From positions 153,081 through 217,080 of the forward strand of contig NZ_VSKM01000006.1 in assembly GCF_008086175.1 (NCBI RefSeq): a DNA stretch of 64,000 nucleotides, given 5' to 3'. A model generated the notes under the pieces. It saw nothing but the letters and a program-made list of their open reading frames with translations. It made no database searches and was not told where the DNA came from. Both the position numbers and the translations under genes were made by a program. Shown here piece by piece: positions 18,297 to 27,717 of the stretch. Within the stretch, counting starts at the first letter, position 1, and each line of letters begins with the position of its first letter. This DNA is from Bizionia saleffrena. Lineage in GTDB: Bacteria > Bacteroidota > Bacteroidia > Flavobacteriales > Flavobacteriaceae.

Positions 18297-18982
18297 ACTT
18301 GCGTTTTCCTTTGTACCACTTCAAACACTTGATTTTCATCGCATTTTAAGGTCTTACTCGGGTATTTTAAAAGCAATGCATAGTCGTGGGTTGCCATTAA
18401 TATGGTGTTGCCATTTTTATTAATTTCTTGCAACACTTCCATAACTTCCACACTTGTTTGCGGATCTAAATTCCCTGTAGGCTCATCGGCTAAAATAAGT
18501 TCCGGATCGTTTAATAAAGCGCGAGCAATTGCAATACGTTGCTGCTCACCACCAGAAAGTTCGTGAGGGAATTTAAAACCACTCGTTTTCATTCCTACTT
18601 TAGTTAAAACGCTTTCAACTTTATTTACCATTTCCATTTTATCTTTCCAGCCCGTAGCTTTTAAAACAAAGAGTAAGTTATCGTTTACAGTACGATCGGT
18701 AAGTAATTTAAAATCTTGAAATACCACACCAAGCTTACGTCTTAAAAACGGAATGTCTTTTTCTTTAAGTGTTTTTAAATTGAAATCGACGATTTGTCCT
18801 TCTCCAATTTTTAATGGTATATCGGCATAGAGTGTTTTCATAAAACTACTTTTTCCAGAGCCTGTTTTACCAATGAGGTAAACAAAATCCCCTTTATTAA
18901 TTTTTACATTAACATCGGACAAAATAAGACTGTCACCTTGAAAAATAGACGCATCTTTAAACTCTAAAACTGTATTAGGCAT
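18293..18982 (-). CDS. ftsE: Cell division ATP-binding protein FtsE
   Basis: FtsE is the ATPase of the FtsEX complex that controls peptidoglycan hydrolases at the septum. The 229-aa protein carries Walker A (LIGKTGSGKSS), the Q-loop (VVFQDFKLL, a typical FtsE sequence), the ABC signature LSGGEQQRIAIARAL, Walker B LILADEPTGNLD and the switch His in ATHDYALLLK. The permease partner FtsX is not adjacent, a common arrangement in Bacteroidota. Macrolide-exporter-type ATPases are similar, but the VFQDFKLL/TVNDN pattern favours FtsE. Confidence 0.88.
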   Translation of the reverse strand: MPNTVLEFKDASIFQGDSLILSDVNVKINKGDFVYLIGKTGSGKSSFMKTLYADIPLKIGEGQIVDFNLKTLKEKDIPFLRRKLGVVFQDFKLLTDRTVNDNLLFVLKATGWKDKMEMVNKVESVLTKVGMKTSGFKFPHELSGGEQQRIAIARALLNDPELILADEPTGNLDPQTSVEVMEVLQEINKNGNTILMATHDYALLLKYPSKTLKCDENQVFEVVQRKTQV

Positions 18983-19296
18983 TGTGTTTATTTCATTTTT
19001 TTAAGCTGAAAAACCGTTATCGGAACCCCTCTTAAATTAAGAGCACAAAGTAATCAATAATTGCTTAAAAATGAAAAGTAAATACATTATTTGAAACAAT
19101 ATAGTGTTAAACTATCCGCCGTCGTTTATCTGATAAATGAAAGGAGAACTTTTTTTGTTACGTCCTTTGTAGTGAATAGAGACAGAATTAAGGTTTCCTG
19201 ATTTTTAATGATAAGTGATATAATTATAACAAAATTCTAACGTTAACATTTTAAGATATAATTATCTTTGAAATTAAATTTAAAACCAAATAGTCA
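18983..19296. other. 314-bp divergent intergenic region between ftsE and the TPR gene
   Basis: There is no convincing open frame. It contains a near-consensus minus-strand -7 box for ftsE (TTACTTTG, 19046-19053) and a consensus plus-strand box for the TPR gene at 19263-19270. The rest is AT-rich with nothing recognised. Confidence 0.5.
19263..19270 (+). promoter_or_regulatory. -7 box of the TPR/outer-membrane protein operon
   Basis: TATCTTTG matches TAnnTTTG and lies 26 bases before the ATG at 19297. Confidence 0.6.
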
Positions 19297-22200
19297 ATGA
19301 CTAAAAAACATATTTTCTACAGCATATTAGCCATCGGGTTTAGTATTCAGGTTTCTGCTCAGGAATCTGCGACGTACACCAACGATTTGGTCGATTATCA
19401 ACGGGCATTAACATTGTACAACAATCAGCAATATTTAGCTGCACAAGCCGTATTTAATACCATTCAAAAAGATACGGACGAATTAAATATTAAGTCAGAT
19501 TGTGCGTATTATATCGCGAATTGCGCGGTGCGATTAAATCAGCAAAACGCCGATACCTTAATCGAAGAGTTTGTCGAAGATTTTCCAACCAGTACCAAAC
19601 GTAATACCGCTTTTGTAGATGTCGCCGATTACTATTTTCAAAATGGAAAATATGCTTACGCTCAAAAATGGTATGCTAAAGTAGATGAGAGTGCTTTAAG
19701 TCGTGACGATCGTGAAACGTTTCAGTTTAATAATGGGTACGCTTCGTTTACCACTAAAAATTATAAAGACGCAAAGAAATATTTAAGTAAAGTACAAACG
19801 TCCCAAAAATATGGGTCTCAGGCCAAGTATTATATTGGGTTTATGGCGTATGAAGGAGACGATTATCATGAGGCCAATGCCTATTTCGATCAGGTGAGCG
19901 ATCAAGAACGATACAAAGAAAAGCTGTCTTATTATCAAGCCGATTTGAACTTTAAATTAGGGAAGTTTGAAAAAGCGATTGCATTGGCAACAGAACAATT
20001 AAGAACGGGTGATAGAAATGAAGCGTCAGAATTGTCTAAAATTATTGGTGAGAGTTATTTTAATTTAGAACAGTACGACGCGGCCATTCCGTATTTAAAT
20101 GCATACAAAGGCAAAAAGGGAAAATGGAACAATACCGATTATTACCAGTTAGGTTATGCGTATTACAAGCAGAAAGATTACGATAAAGCCATTTCAGAAT
20201 TTAACAAAATTGTTGGAGGCGATAATAGTGTGGCACAAAATGCCTACTACCATTTAGGGGAAAGTTATGTAAATCTGAATAAAAAGCAAGAGGCTTTAAA
20301 TGCCTTTCGTAATGCCTCTCAAATGGATTACGACTTAAAAATTCAAGAAGACGCGTGGTTAAACTATGCTAAAATTAGTTATGAAATAGGAAATCCGTAC
20401 CAATCGGTTCCGCAGATATTAACGCATTATTTAAATAACTACCCGAAATCGGGTTACACGGCCGAAATAGAAACCTTATTAATCGACTCCTACATTACTT
20501 CAAAAAACTACAAAGAAGCTTTAATATTATTAAAAGGCAAAAACAGTTTCGAGTATAAAATGGCGTACCAAAAAGTGGCATTTTATAGGGGTTTAGAATT
20601 GTATAATGACAGCAATTACCAAGACGCGCTAAAAATGTTCGAAGGGTCTTTAGGTGAGCAGCAAAACGAAAAATTTACAGCCAGAGCAACCTTTTGGAAA
20701 GCGGAAACCGATTATAACCTTTCGAATTATGAGGATGCCCTAATTGGTTTTAAACAATTTCAGCAACAAGCATTAGCAGCCGCAACTGAAGAATTTAAAA
20801 ACTTAGACTATAATTTAGCCTATACCTATTTTAAACTAAAGAACTATCCGCAAGCGATAAACACGTTCAATCAATTTGTAACGTCTAATAAAAAAGAAGA
20901 GGTGCGATTAAATGATGCCTACCTACGTTTGGCAGATGCGTATTTTGTGTCTAGTCGTTATAATGAAGCGATTTCAACGTATGAAAGCGCACTTCAAGTC
21001 GGTAAAATTGAAGCCGATTATGCCTTTTTTCAACAAGCGATTAGTTACGGGTATATTGGTGAAGACACCAAAAATATTAGGGAATTAGTACGTTTTATTT
21101 CTAAATATCCAGAATCGAAATTACGAGACGATGCGATGTATGCATTGGGTAATGCTTACGTTAAAAATAATCAGAATGACAAAGCTTTAGGTGTTTACGA
21201 CCGTTTAAGTGTAGATTATAAAAACAGCGCGTTTGTATCGAAAGCACTTTTACGTCAAGGATTAGTGTATTATAATGACAATAGAAATGAGCTAGCATTA
21301 AAGAAATTTAAAAAAGTGGCACGTGAGTTTCCTAGTTCGCCAGAAGCGAATCAAGCAGTATCGACAGCGCGATTAATTTATATCGATCTAGGTCAGGTAA
21401 ACGACTATGCAGCTTGGGTTCAGACTTTAGATTATGTTCAAGTAACCGATGCCGATTTAGATAATGCAACTTACGAAGCGGCCGAAAAACAGTTTTTAGA
21501 TAACAATACTAACAATGCCCTTAAACAGTTTAATCTGTATATTAATCAGTTTCCAGAAGGCCTTCACTCTAAACAAGCCCATTTTTACACCGCGCAACTG
21601 TATTTTAAAAAGGATCTAAAAGACACCGCAAAACCTCATTTTGAATATGTTGTAAATGCCCCTAAAAGCGAATTTACTGAAGAAGCGTTGTTGCGTTTAT
21701 CGCAAATTATATTAGACACCAAAAATTGGAATGAAGCCATCCCCGTTTTAAAACGACTAGATGTTGAAGCGAATTTCCCTCAAAATAGTGTGTTTGCACA
21801 ATCTAATTTAATGCAAGCCAATTACCAGCTTAAAAAGTATAATGACGCTGTAAATTATGCTGAGAAAGTATTAGCGCATTCCAATTTGGATAATAAAGTG
21901 AAAAGTGATGCGTATGTTATTATTGCACGCTCGGCAATGCAAACAGGAAACGGCAATAAAGCACAATTGGCTTACGAGAAAGTAGCGTTAACAGCCACGG
22001 GAGAAACTGCTGCCGAAGCGCTTTATTACAATGCCTTTTTTAAAAATGAGGCAGGACAGCACGACGCTAGTAATACCGTCATTCAACGTTTAGCGAAGGA
22101 CTATTCGGGTTATAAATTTTATGGTGCTAAAGGCTTAATTATTATGGCAAAAAACTATAATGCTTTAGGCGATGCGTTTCAAGCCACCTACATTTTAGAA

Positions 22201-22317
22201 AGTGTGACTAAAAATTTCACCGACTACAAAGAGGTTGTTGCCGAAGCACAAGAGGAATTAAGCAAAATTAAAACCGAACAAGCAAAAACTAATGCTTCAG
22301 TACAATCTGAAGATTAA
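19297..22317 (+). CDS. Large secreted tetratricopeptide-repeat protein (BamD/YbgF-like repeats)
   Basis: The 1006-aa protein has a signal peptide (about residues 1-21, cleavage after VSAQ, no lipobox) followed by some 20 or more TPR units through most of its length, for example NTDYYQLGYAYYKQKDYDKA, DAMYALGNAYVKNNQNDKAL and AHFYTAQLYFKKDLKDTA. The spacing and the FPxS-type motifs at repeat ends recall the periplasmic TPRs of BamD and YbgF. It should act as a periplasmic scaffold. The next gene, 51 bp downstream, encodes an outer-membrane barrel, so the two probably form a functional pair. Confidence 0.88.
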   Translation: MTKKHIFYSILAIGFSIQVSAQESATYTNDLVDYQRALTLYNNQQYLAAQAVFNTIQKDTDELNIKSDCAYYIANCAVRLNQQNADTLIEEFVEDFPTSTKRNTAFVDVADYYFQNGKYAYAQKWYAKVDESALSRDDRETFQFNNGYASFTTKNYKDAKKYLSKVQTSQKYGSQAKYYIGFMAYEGDDYHEANAYFDQVSDQERYKEKLSYYQADLNFKLGKFEKAIALATEQLRTGDRNEASELSKIIGESYFNLEQYDAAIPYLNAYKGKKGKWNNTDYYQLGYAYYKQKDYDKAISEFNKIVGGDNSVAQNAYYHLGESYVNLNKKQEALNAFRNASQMDYDLKIQEDAWLNYAKISYEIGNPYQSVPQILTHYLNNYPKSGYTAEIETLLIDSYITSKNYKEALILLKGKNSFEYKMAYQKVAFYRGLELYNDSNYQDALKMFEGSLGEQQNEKFTARATFWKAETDYNLSNYEDALIGFKQFQQQALAAATEEFKNLDYNLAYTYFKLKNYPQAINTFNQFVTSNKKEEVRLNDAYLRLADAYFVSSRYNEAISTYESALQVGKIEADYAFFQQAISYGYIGEDTKNIRELVRFISKYPESKLRDDAMYALGNAYVKNNQNDKALGVYDRLSVDYKNSAFVSKALLRQGLVYYNDNRNELALKKFKKVAREFPSSPEANQAVSTARLIYIDLGQVNDYAAWVQTLDYVQVTDADLDNATYEAAEKQFLDNNTNNALKQFNLYINQFPEGLHSKQAHFYTAQLYFKKDLKDTAKPHFEYVVNAPKSEFTEEALLRLSQIILDTKNWNEAIPVLKRLDVEANFPQNSVFAQSNLMQANYQLKKYNDAVNYAEKVLAHSNLDNKVKSDAYVIIARSAMQTGNGNKAQLAYEKVALTATGETAAEALYYNAFFKNEAGQHDASNTVIQRLAKDYSGYKFYGAKGLIIMAKNYNALGDAFQATYILESVTKNFTDYKEVVAEAQEELSKIKTEQAKTNASVQSED

Positions 22318-22368
22318 AAAGCTAAGGCTTTAATTCAATCACCATTATTAAAAAATAAACACAACTAT

Positions 22369-24093
22369 ATGTTTAATAAAAAACAGCAAATTTTAAGCAT
22401 CGCTTTATCATTGATGGTATCGCTTGCATTTGCACAAGAACGCGAACAAGACACGTTGCGACCGGGAGTTATTGACGTGGTTAAACCGTATACGCCAACT
22501 ATTTCGGATGCTTTTAAAGTAAAAGAAGCTCCGGTTTTAGACGACGATGAGACCTTAACTAAAAAGAAGATTGAGTACAATATATTTTCTTTTCCCGTAG
22601 CGTCTACGTTTACACCTGCCAAAGGAAAAGCAGCTGTTGTAGACAAAGCAAAACGCGTAAAATTATTCAATAATTATGCGACTTTGGGAGTCGGGTCGTA
22701 CACGACAGTTTTAGGAGAAGTATATTTAAATCACGAGTTAAGCCGCGATGAGAATATTAGCGCTTATGTAGGGCATCATTCTTCGGGTGGTGGTATTGAC
22801 GATGTGTTGTTAGATGATAATTTTATGGATTCTAAAATGACTCTTAATTATGCTAATAAGGGTCGAGATTTAAGCTGGAATGTTGGTGGAGGTTTTCAAT
22901 TTCAAAACTATAACTGGTATGGCATTCAACAAGGTTTATATACGCAAAGCACTGCTGATTCTTTAGATGTTTCTCACAATTTTACCACGGCACACATTAC
23001 TGGAGATATTCGTTTTGAAGAGTCTTATGTCGATGATATTTCGGTATTATTTAGACGTTTTGGTGATAACCAAGGGTCGGGTGAAAACAGAGTGACAGCT
23101 AAAATAGGAGGCGTTATACCTGTCGCTGATGAGGCTATTTCTACGGTAGTAAATTTCGATTATTTAAGCGGAAGCTTCGAGAGAAACTATTATACAAATA
23201 CGGCTATCGATTATAGCAATTTTCAAGTGGGTTTTACGCCAACCTATCAACTTAAACAAGACGATTTAACACTTGATATCGGCATCACAGCAACACTTTT
23301 AAATAATACAGAAGCGAGTGAGAGTAAATTTTATATTTACCCAAATATAGAAGCGACGTATCGTGTTGTGGATGAGATTGTCATTGCTTTTGGTGGAATT
23401 AAAGGCGGATTGATTCAGAATTCTTACCACGATTATGCGAACTTAAATCCGTTTGTATCGCCAACATTATTTATTGCGCCCACCGATAAACAATATGATG
23501 CCTTTTTAGGAGTAAAAGGAAAGATTTCGAATACAATGAGTTACACTGTTAGCGGAAATTATAAGGCCGAGAAAAATAAAGGACTTATTATAAATAATGA
23601 TATTACAGCAACTGAAGAAGATTATACCTACGGAAACTCTTTTGGGGTGGTTTATGACAATGTAAACACTTTTAGTTTTTCGGGAGGGTTGAATGTCGAT
23701 TTAAATCGCAACTTCACTTTAGGAGTAAAAGGAGAGTATTTCGCTTACAATACCGATGCTGAAGCTGAAGCGTGGAATTTACCAGGAATTAAAGTAGCTG
23801 TTTTAACCGATTATCAAATTACTGACCAATGGTTTGCAGGCGCAAATTTATTTTTTGTCGGGGAGCGTAAAGATTTATATACTGCACCAAATTTAATCAC
23901 TCCATTGACGACTGTTGTCGATTTAGATAGTTACTTCGATATTAATGCGAACGTTGGGTACCATATAAACGATCGCTTATCGGTGTTTGCTAAAGGAAAT
24001 AATTTAGTAGGCGAGACGTACCAAAAATGGCAAAACACGCCGGTTCAAGGTATTCAAGTTTTAGCAGGAGCAACTTACAAATTCGATTTGTAA
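22369..24093 (+). CDS. TonB-dependent receptor-like outer-membrane beta-barrel protein without plug
   Basis: The 574-aa protein has a signal peptide (cleavage near residue 22, SLAFAQ), a short periplasmic region (PGVIDVVKPYTPTISDAFKVKE) and then alternating amphipathic strands to the end, finishing with IQVLAGATYKFDL, a terminal aromatic/hydrophobic beta-signal. The C-terminal portion with LSVFAKGNNLVGETYQKW is that of TonB-receptor barrels, but there is no TonB box and no plug domain, and the length is well short of a full receptor. It lies in an operon with the TPR protein and ends at a clear terminator. Confidence 0.82.
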   Translation: MFNKKQQILSIALSLMVSLAFAQEREQDTLRPGVIDVVKPYTPTISDAFKVKEAPVLDDDETLTKKKIEYNIFSFPVASTFTPAKGKAAVVDKAKRVKLFNNYATLGVGSYTTVLGEVYLNHELSRDENISAYVGHHSSGGGIDDVLLDDNFMDSKMTLNYANKGRDLSWNVGGGFQFQNYNWYGIQQGLYTQSTADSLDVSHNFTTAHITGDIRFEESYVDDISVLFRRFGDNQGSGENRVTAKIGGVIPVADEAISTVVNFDYLSGSFERNYYTNTAIDYSNFQVGFTPTYQLKQDDLTLDIGITATLLNNTEASESKFYIYPNIEATYRVVDEIVIAFGGIKGGLIQNSYHDYANLNPFVSPTLFIAPTDKQYDAFLGVKGKISNTMSYTVSGNYKAEKNKGLIINNDITATEEDYTYGNSFGVVYDNVNTFSFSGGLNVDLNRNFTLGVKGEYFAYNTDAEAEAWNLPGIKVAVLTDYQITDQWFAGANLFFVGERKDLYTAPNLITPLTTVVDLDSYFDINANVGYHINDRLSVFAKGNNLVGETYQKWQNTPVQGIQVLAGATYKFDL

Positions 24094-24120
24094 TCTATTC
24101 AAATCAATATACATAAATAG

Positions 24121-24147
24121 AAAAAGCCTCAATTTGAGGCTTTTTTT
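24121..24147 (+). terminator. Terminator of the TPR/barrel operon
   Basis: AAAAAGCCTC/GAGGCTTTTTTT with a 5-nt loop. The apparent ATG at 24148 of the next frame lies at the end of this T tract. Confidence 0.9.
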
Positions 24148-24201
24148 ATGCGTACATTTACCATAATCATTAAATTACACTATTACATCTGCAACTTAAT
24201 T

Positions 24202-25824
24202 ATGAAAAACTACTTTTTCCTTATAGTACTGCTGACATTATCTGCGTGTCGAAATAACAAAACAGAAGTTGACACCATTGTCTTAAACGCTAAAGTGTAT
24301 ACTGTAAACGAGGCTTTCGACACGCAAGAAGCCTTTGCTATTACCGATGGTAAATTTATCGCTGTTGGCACTGAGGCATCTATAAAAAATAGATACACGG
24401 CCAAAGAAGTAATAAATGCGGAGAACCAAACCATAGTCCCGGGGTTTATCGATGCACATTGTCATTTTTATGGCTTAGGAATGAATTTACAAAAAGTCAA
24501 TTTAGTGGGGACCACTAGTTTCGACGCCGTTATTGAGCGTGTTAAAACTTTTCAAAAAGAAAACAACTCACCTTATATTTCTGGTCGTGGTTGGGATCAA
24601 AACGATTGGGAAATAAAAGAATACCCAACCAAAAAAGAATTAGATAGTTTGTTTCCTAATACTCCCGTAGCATTAACACGTATCGATGGTCACGCGCTGC
24701 TGTGCAATCAAGCGGCTTTAGATATATCGAATATAACCTTAGAAACAAAAGCAACTGGCGGAGAAATATTAAAAGAGAACGGAGAACTCACGGGAGTTTT
24801 AATTGATAACCCTATGGAAATAGTATATGCTACGTTTCCAAAAGCGACCAGGAAACAGCAAATAGAAGGGGTGTTAGATGCTCAAAAATATTGCACCGCA
24901 TTAGGTTTAACAAGCGTTTCCGATGCTGGTTTGGACCAATCCGTTATAGAATTAATAGATAGTTTACAACAAACGGGCGATTTACAAATGCGCGTGTATG
25001 CGATGGTGAGTAATACCAAAGAGAATTTAGATTATTACCTCACCCAAGGCAAAATCAAGACACCGCGTTTAAATGTACAATCGGTGAAAGTCTATGCCGA
25101 CGGAGCATTGGGTTCGCGTGGAGCAACGCTAAAAGCACCGTATAGCGATCAACACAATCATTTTGGAAATATGGTTATTGGAACTTCTGAATTTGAAGCT
25201 TTAGCGGTTAAAATAGAAAAAGCAGGTTACCAAATGAATACGCATGCTATTGGCGATTCTGCAAATCGGTTTGTGCTACAAACGTATGAGAAAACACTTC
25301 AAAATAAAACAAATAGACGTTGGAGAGTAGAACATGCGCAAATTATTACGGATAATGATTTTGAGTATTTTAAAAATGAAAATATTATTCCATCGGTGCA
25401 ACCTACACACGCTACAAGCGATATGTATTGGGCTGAAGACCGATTAGGTTCAGAGCGTGTTCGTGGTGCTTATGCGTATCAAGAACTCTTAGAGGCTAGC
25501 GGTAAAATAGCCTTAGGAACCGATTTTCCGATAGAGCAGGTGAGTCCGTTATTAACTTTTTACGCTGCGGTAGCGAGAAAAGATACCGATAACTATCCAG
25601 ACAATGGTTTTCAGAAAGAAAATGCACTAACCCGAGAAGAAACTTTAAAAGGAATGACACTTTGGGCGGCCTATTCTAATTTTGAAGATGAAGAAAAGGG
25701 AAGTATTGAAGTCGGTAAGTATGCCGATTTTATTATATTAGATGCAGATATAATGACCATTGCTGAGGAAAACATACCAGAAATAACAGTACTACAAACC
25801 TTTATTAATGGTGTGAAACAGTAA
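24202..25824 (+). CDS. YtcJ-like amidohydrolase family lipoprotein
   Basis: The 540-aa metal-dependent hydrolase belongs to the YtcJ branch of the amidohydrolase superfamily. The metal-binding motif is FIDAHCHF, followed by GRGWDQNDW, the histidine regions IDGHALLCN, MNTHAIGDSAN and RRWRVEHAQI, and the last Asp in ALGTDFPIEQ. I start it at ATG 24202 because that gives a clean lipoprotein signal (MKNYFFLIVLLTLSAC); the frame extends to 24148 but that part overlaps the upstream terminator. It is probably exported and lipid-anchored. Substrates of such proteins are mostly unknown. Confidence 0.88.
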   Translation: MKNYFFLIVLLTLSACRNNKTEVDTIVLNAKVYTVNEAFDTQEAFAITDGKFIAVGTEASIKNRYTAKEVINAENQTIVPGFIDAHCHFYGLGMNLQKVNLVGTTSFDAVIERVKTFQKENNSPYISGRGWDQNDWEIKEYPTKKELDSLFPNTPVALTRIDGHALLCNQAALDISNITLETKATGGEILKENGELTGVLIDNPMEIVYATFPKATRKQQIEGVLDAQKYCTALGLTSVSDAGLDQSVIELIDSLQQTGDLQMRVYAMVSNTKENLDYYLTQGKIKTPRLNVQSVKVYADGALGSRGATLKAPYSDQHNHFGNMVIGTSEFEALAVKIEKAGYQMNTHAIGDSANRFVLQTYEKTLQNKTNRRWRVEHAQIITDNDFEYFKNENIIPSVQPTHATSDMYWAEDRLGSERVRGAYAYQELLEASGKIALGTDFPIEQVSPLLTFYAAVARKDTDNYPDNGFQKENALTREETLKGMTLWAAYSNFEDEEKGSIEVGKYADFIILDADIMTIAEENIPEITVLQTFINGVKQ

Positions 25825-25836
25825 ATGAAATACAGC

Positions 25837-25844
25837 TAAATTTG
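25837..25844 (+). promoter_or_regulatory. -7 box of the DUF2059 gene
   Basis: TAAATTTG matches TAnnTTTG and lies 19 bases before the ATG at 25864. Confidence 0.5.
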
Positions 25845-25863
25845 ATGAATTAAATATAAAACT

Positions 25864-26391
25864 ATGAAACTATTGTATGCTTTGTTATTGAGTTTTTCGT
25901 TGCTAACGTCGGCCGTTGCCCAAGAAGACGGCTATGTCGTTGCGGTAAAAGTATGTATAGAAAATAATGGCACACTAGCGTATTACGATACTGTTTTAGA
26001 CGCTATGTTTTTAGATTTTAAAACCGAATTTCAAGCGAATAACATCCCCGATTCTGTGTGGAAAATAGTAGAAAAAGAAAAAGAGTATGCTAAGAACGGA
26101 CTAGCAACGATGTTATCGCGCGCCTATAAAGAACATTTTACGCTGCAGGATTTAGAGTTGATGAATGAGTTGTATACTTCAAAAGCAGGACGTAATATGT
26201 TGCAAAATAGATCGCTTTCAAAGAAAGATAAGGCGTATTTAGATCGCTTTTATAATAGTGCTACTGGTAAAAAAATTCAAAATACTCAAAGAGAAATGAG
26301 CGCTTCGTTAAGACGATTGGCAAAAATATGGATTAACAATACATCAAATCAAGTAGCAGAAGTGCTTTCTGAAAAGGGATATTCGTTTTAA
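25864..26391 (+). CDS. DUF2059 family secreted protein
   Basis: The 175-aa protein has a signal peptide (cleavage after SAVAQ, about residue 20) and a helical DUF2059 domain, seen as KEHFTLQDLELMNELYTSKAGRNM followed by FYNSATGKKIQ, the usual ending of this family. Function is unknown; it should be periplasmic. It has its own -7 box and converges with a minus-strand methyltransferase gene 9 bp away. Confidence 0.8.
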   Translation: MKLLYALLLSFSLLTSAVAQEDGYVVAVKVCIENNGTLAYYDTVLDAMFLDFKTEFQANNIPDSVWKIVEKEKEYAKNGLATMLSRAYKEHFTLQDLELMNELYTSKAGRNMLQNRSLSKKDKAYLDRFYNSATGKKIQNTQREMSASLRRLAKIWINNTSNQVAEVLSEKGYSF

Positions 26392-26400
26392 GGTTAGAAT

Positions 26401-27099
26401 TTACCCCCACAACCGCGCTAAATAATCAAAATGCTCACCTTCGTGTACCATTTCGCAATATAAACCTGCAGATGCAGCGGCGATGTGTAGCGACGAGAAA
26501 TCGAGATAGAGCCATTTCATAGGGACTTCTTCTTCGTCTTTATAGCTTAAAAAATAATCGACTTCTCCGTGGTAGCCTTGGTGTAAATCTTGCCAAAAAC
26601 CCCCATCTTCGTCTTCAAACATATAGGTGATGTCGCTAGAATCTATTAAAATCTGGCCTCCTGGATTTAGTAAGCTTTTTAAATGCTTCAGATATTTTGG
26701 GATATTTTGAAACGTTTGAAAAATTCCGGTACCATTCATTAACAGTAAAATAGTATCGAAAGTTTCGGTTTCTTCTAATAAGGCAATATGCGCGAAGTGG
26801 TTAACGCCTCGTAATTCACAGACACGAATTGCGCCTTTAGAGCTGTCTATAGCTTTAACTGTAAAACCATTATTTTGTAAGTATAAACTATGGTTTCCAG
26901 CGCCAGCGCCTACATCCAAAATAGCGCCTTTTACCAATGATAGCGCCTCCTGTTCTATAAATGGCATAGCGTCAAAACTTCTAAATAAATAGGGGATAGG
27001 AAGTGTGTCTTCTTCAGAGATACTGGTTGAGGTAATAATATCTTCTGTATAATTATTATTCTGATAATCTAATAATGCGGTACCGAAAAGGTCTTTCAT
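26401..27099 (-). CDS. Class I SAM-dependent methyltransferase
   Basis: This 232-aa protein has the standard Rossmann methyltransferase motifs: ILDVGAGAGNHSLYLQ (motif I), VKAIDSSKGAI (the acidic end of strand 2), TILLLMNGTGIFQTF and GGQILIDSSDITYMF. It shows no added domain that would give a substrate. It is divergent from the YkgJ gene; the gap between the two start codons is 57 bp. A cytoplasmic small-molecule methyltransferase is the most likely role. Confidence 0.85.
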   Translation of the reverse strand: MKDLFGTALLDYQNNNYTEDIITSTSISEEDTLPIPYLFRSFDAMPFIEQEALSLVKGAILDVGAGAGNHSLYLQNNGFTVKAIDSSKGAIRVCELRGVNHFAHIALLEETETFDTILLLMNGTGIFQTFQNIPKYLKHLKSLLNPGGQILIDSSDITYMFEDEDGGFWQDLHQGYHGEVDYFLSYKDEEEVPMKWLYLDFSSLHIAAASAGLYCEMVHEGEHFDYLARLWG

Positions 27100-27144
27100 T
27101 TAAAAAATGTGTTTCATTTCCCTCTAAAACGGAAATCTCTTTTA

Positions 27145-27152
27145 TACTTTTG
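27145..27152 (+). promoter_or_regulatory. -7 box of the YkgJ gene, implying a nearly leaderless mRNA
   Basis: TACTTTTG matches TAnnTTTG and ends only 4 bases before the ATG at 27157. It rules out the longer frame that starts at 27109. Confidence 0.6.
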
Positions 27153-27156
27153 TACA

Positions 27157-27651
27157 ATGCAAGACGAAATTAATAATCTGCCAAAGTTGGCCAAAGATAA
27201 GCATAAGGAGAACACCGCGTTTTTTACAAAGCTAAAAAAAAAGCCGCCCAAACAATTAGATTATATTATGCAGGAACTCCACGACAAAGAGTTTCAGCGT
27301 ACCGACTGTTTAGAGTGTGCAAACTGTTGTAAAACAACTGGGCCACTATTTACCGACAAAGATGTAGACCGTATAGCGAAGCATTTTAAAATGAAAACAC
27401 AGCAGTTTGTTGATCAGTTTCTGCGGGTTGATGAAGATAATGATTATGTGTTGCAGTCTGTACCTTGTACATTCTTGGGGGCAGATAATTATTGTTCTAT
27501 TTACGAGGTGCGACCAAAAGCGTGTCGGGAGTTCCCACATACCGATCGTAAAAAATTTCAACAAATTTCAAACATTACGCTTAAAAATGTAGCGATATGC
27601 CCTGCTGCCTATAATATTGTAGAGGCTATGAAAGCGCGAATAAAGTTTTAA
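27157..27651 (+). CDS. YkgJ family cysteine cluster protein
   Basis: The 164-aa protein contains the YkgJ cysteine set, CLECANCCK, then PCTFLGADNYCSIYEVRPKAC and a later CPAAYN. The cluster probably binds an Fe-S centre or zinc; family roles are poorly known. Start: the frame opens at 27109, but the -7 box lies inside that extension, and the MQDEINNLPKLAKDKH N-terminus looks like the natural beginning, so ATG 27157 is preferred. It is divergent from the methyltransferase gene and followed by a thioredoxin gene after 66 bp. Confidence 0.85.
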   Translation: MQDEINNLPKLAKDKHKENTAFFTKLKKKPPKQLDYIMQELHDKEFQRTDCLECANCCKTTGPLFTDKDVDRIAKHFKMKTQQFVDQFLRVDEDNDYVLQSVPCTFLGADNYCSIYEVRPKACREFPHTDRKKFQQISNITLKNVAICPAAYNIVEAMKARIKF

Positions 27652-27717
27652 AATAAGGCGGCTTTTAATTATAAATATAAAATTCATTATATTTAGTAAC
27701 TATTAAAAAACCGACTG

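Noticed and set aside
24148..24201. Earlier start of the amidohydrolase gene
   Set aside because: The extension starts at the T tract of the upstream terminator and would destroy the lipoprotein signal.
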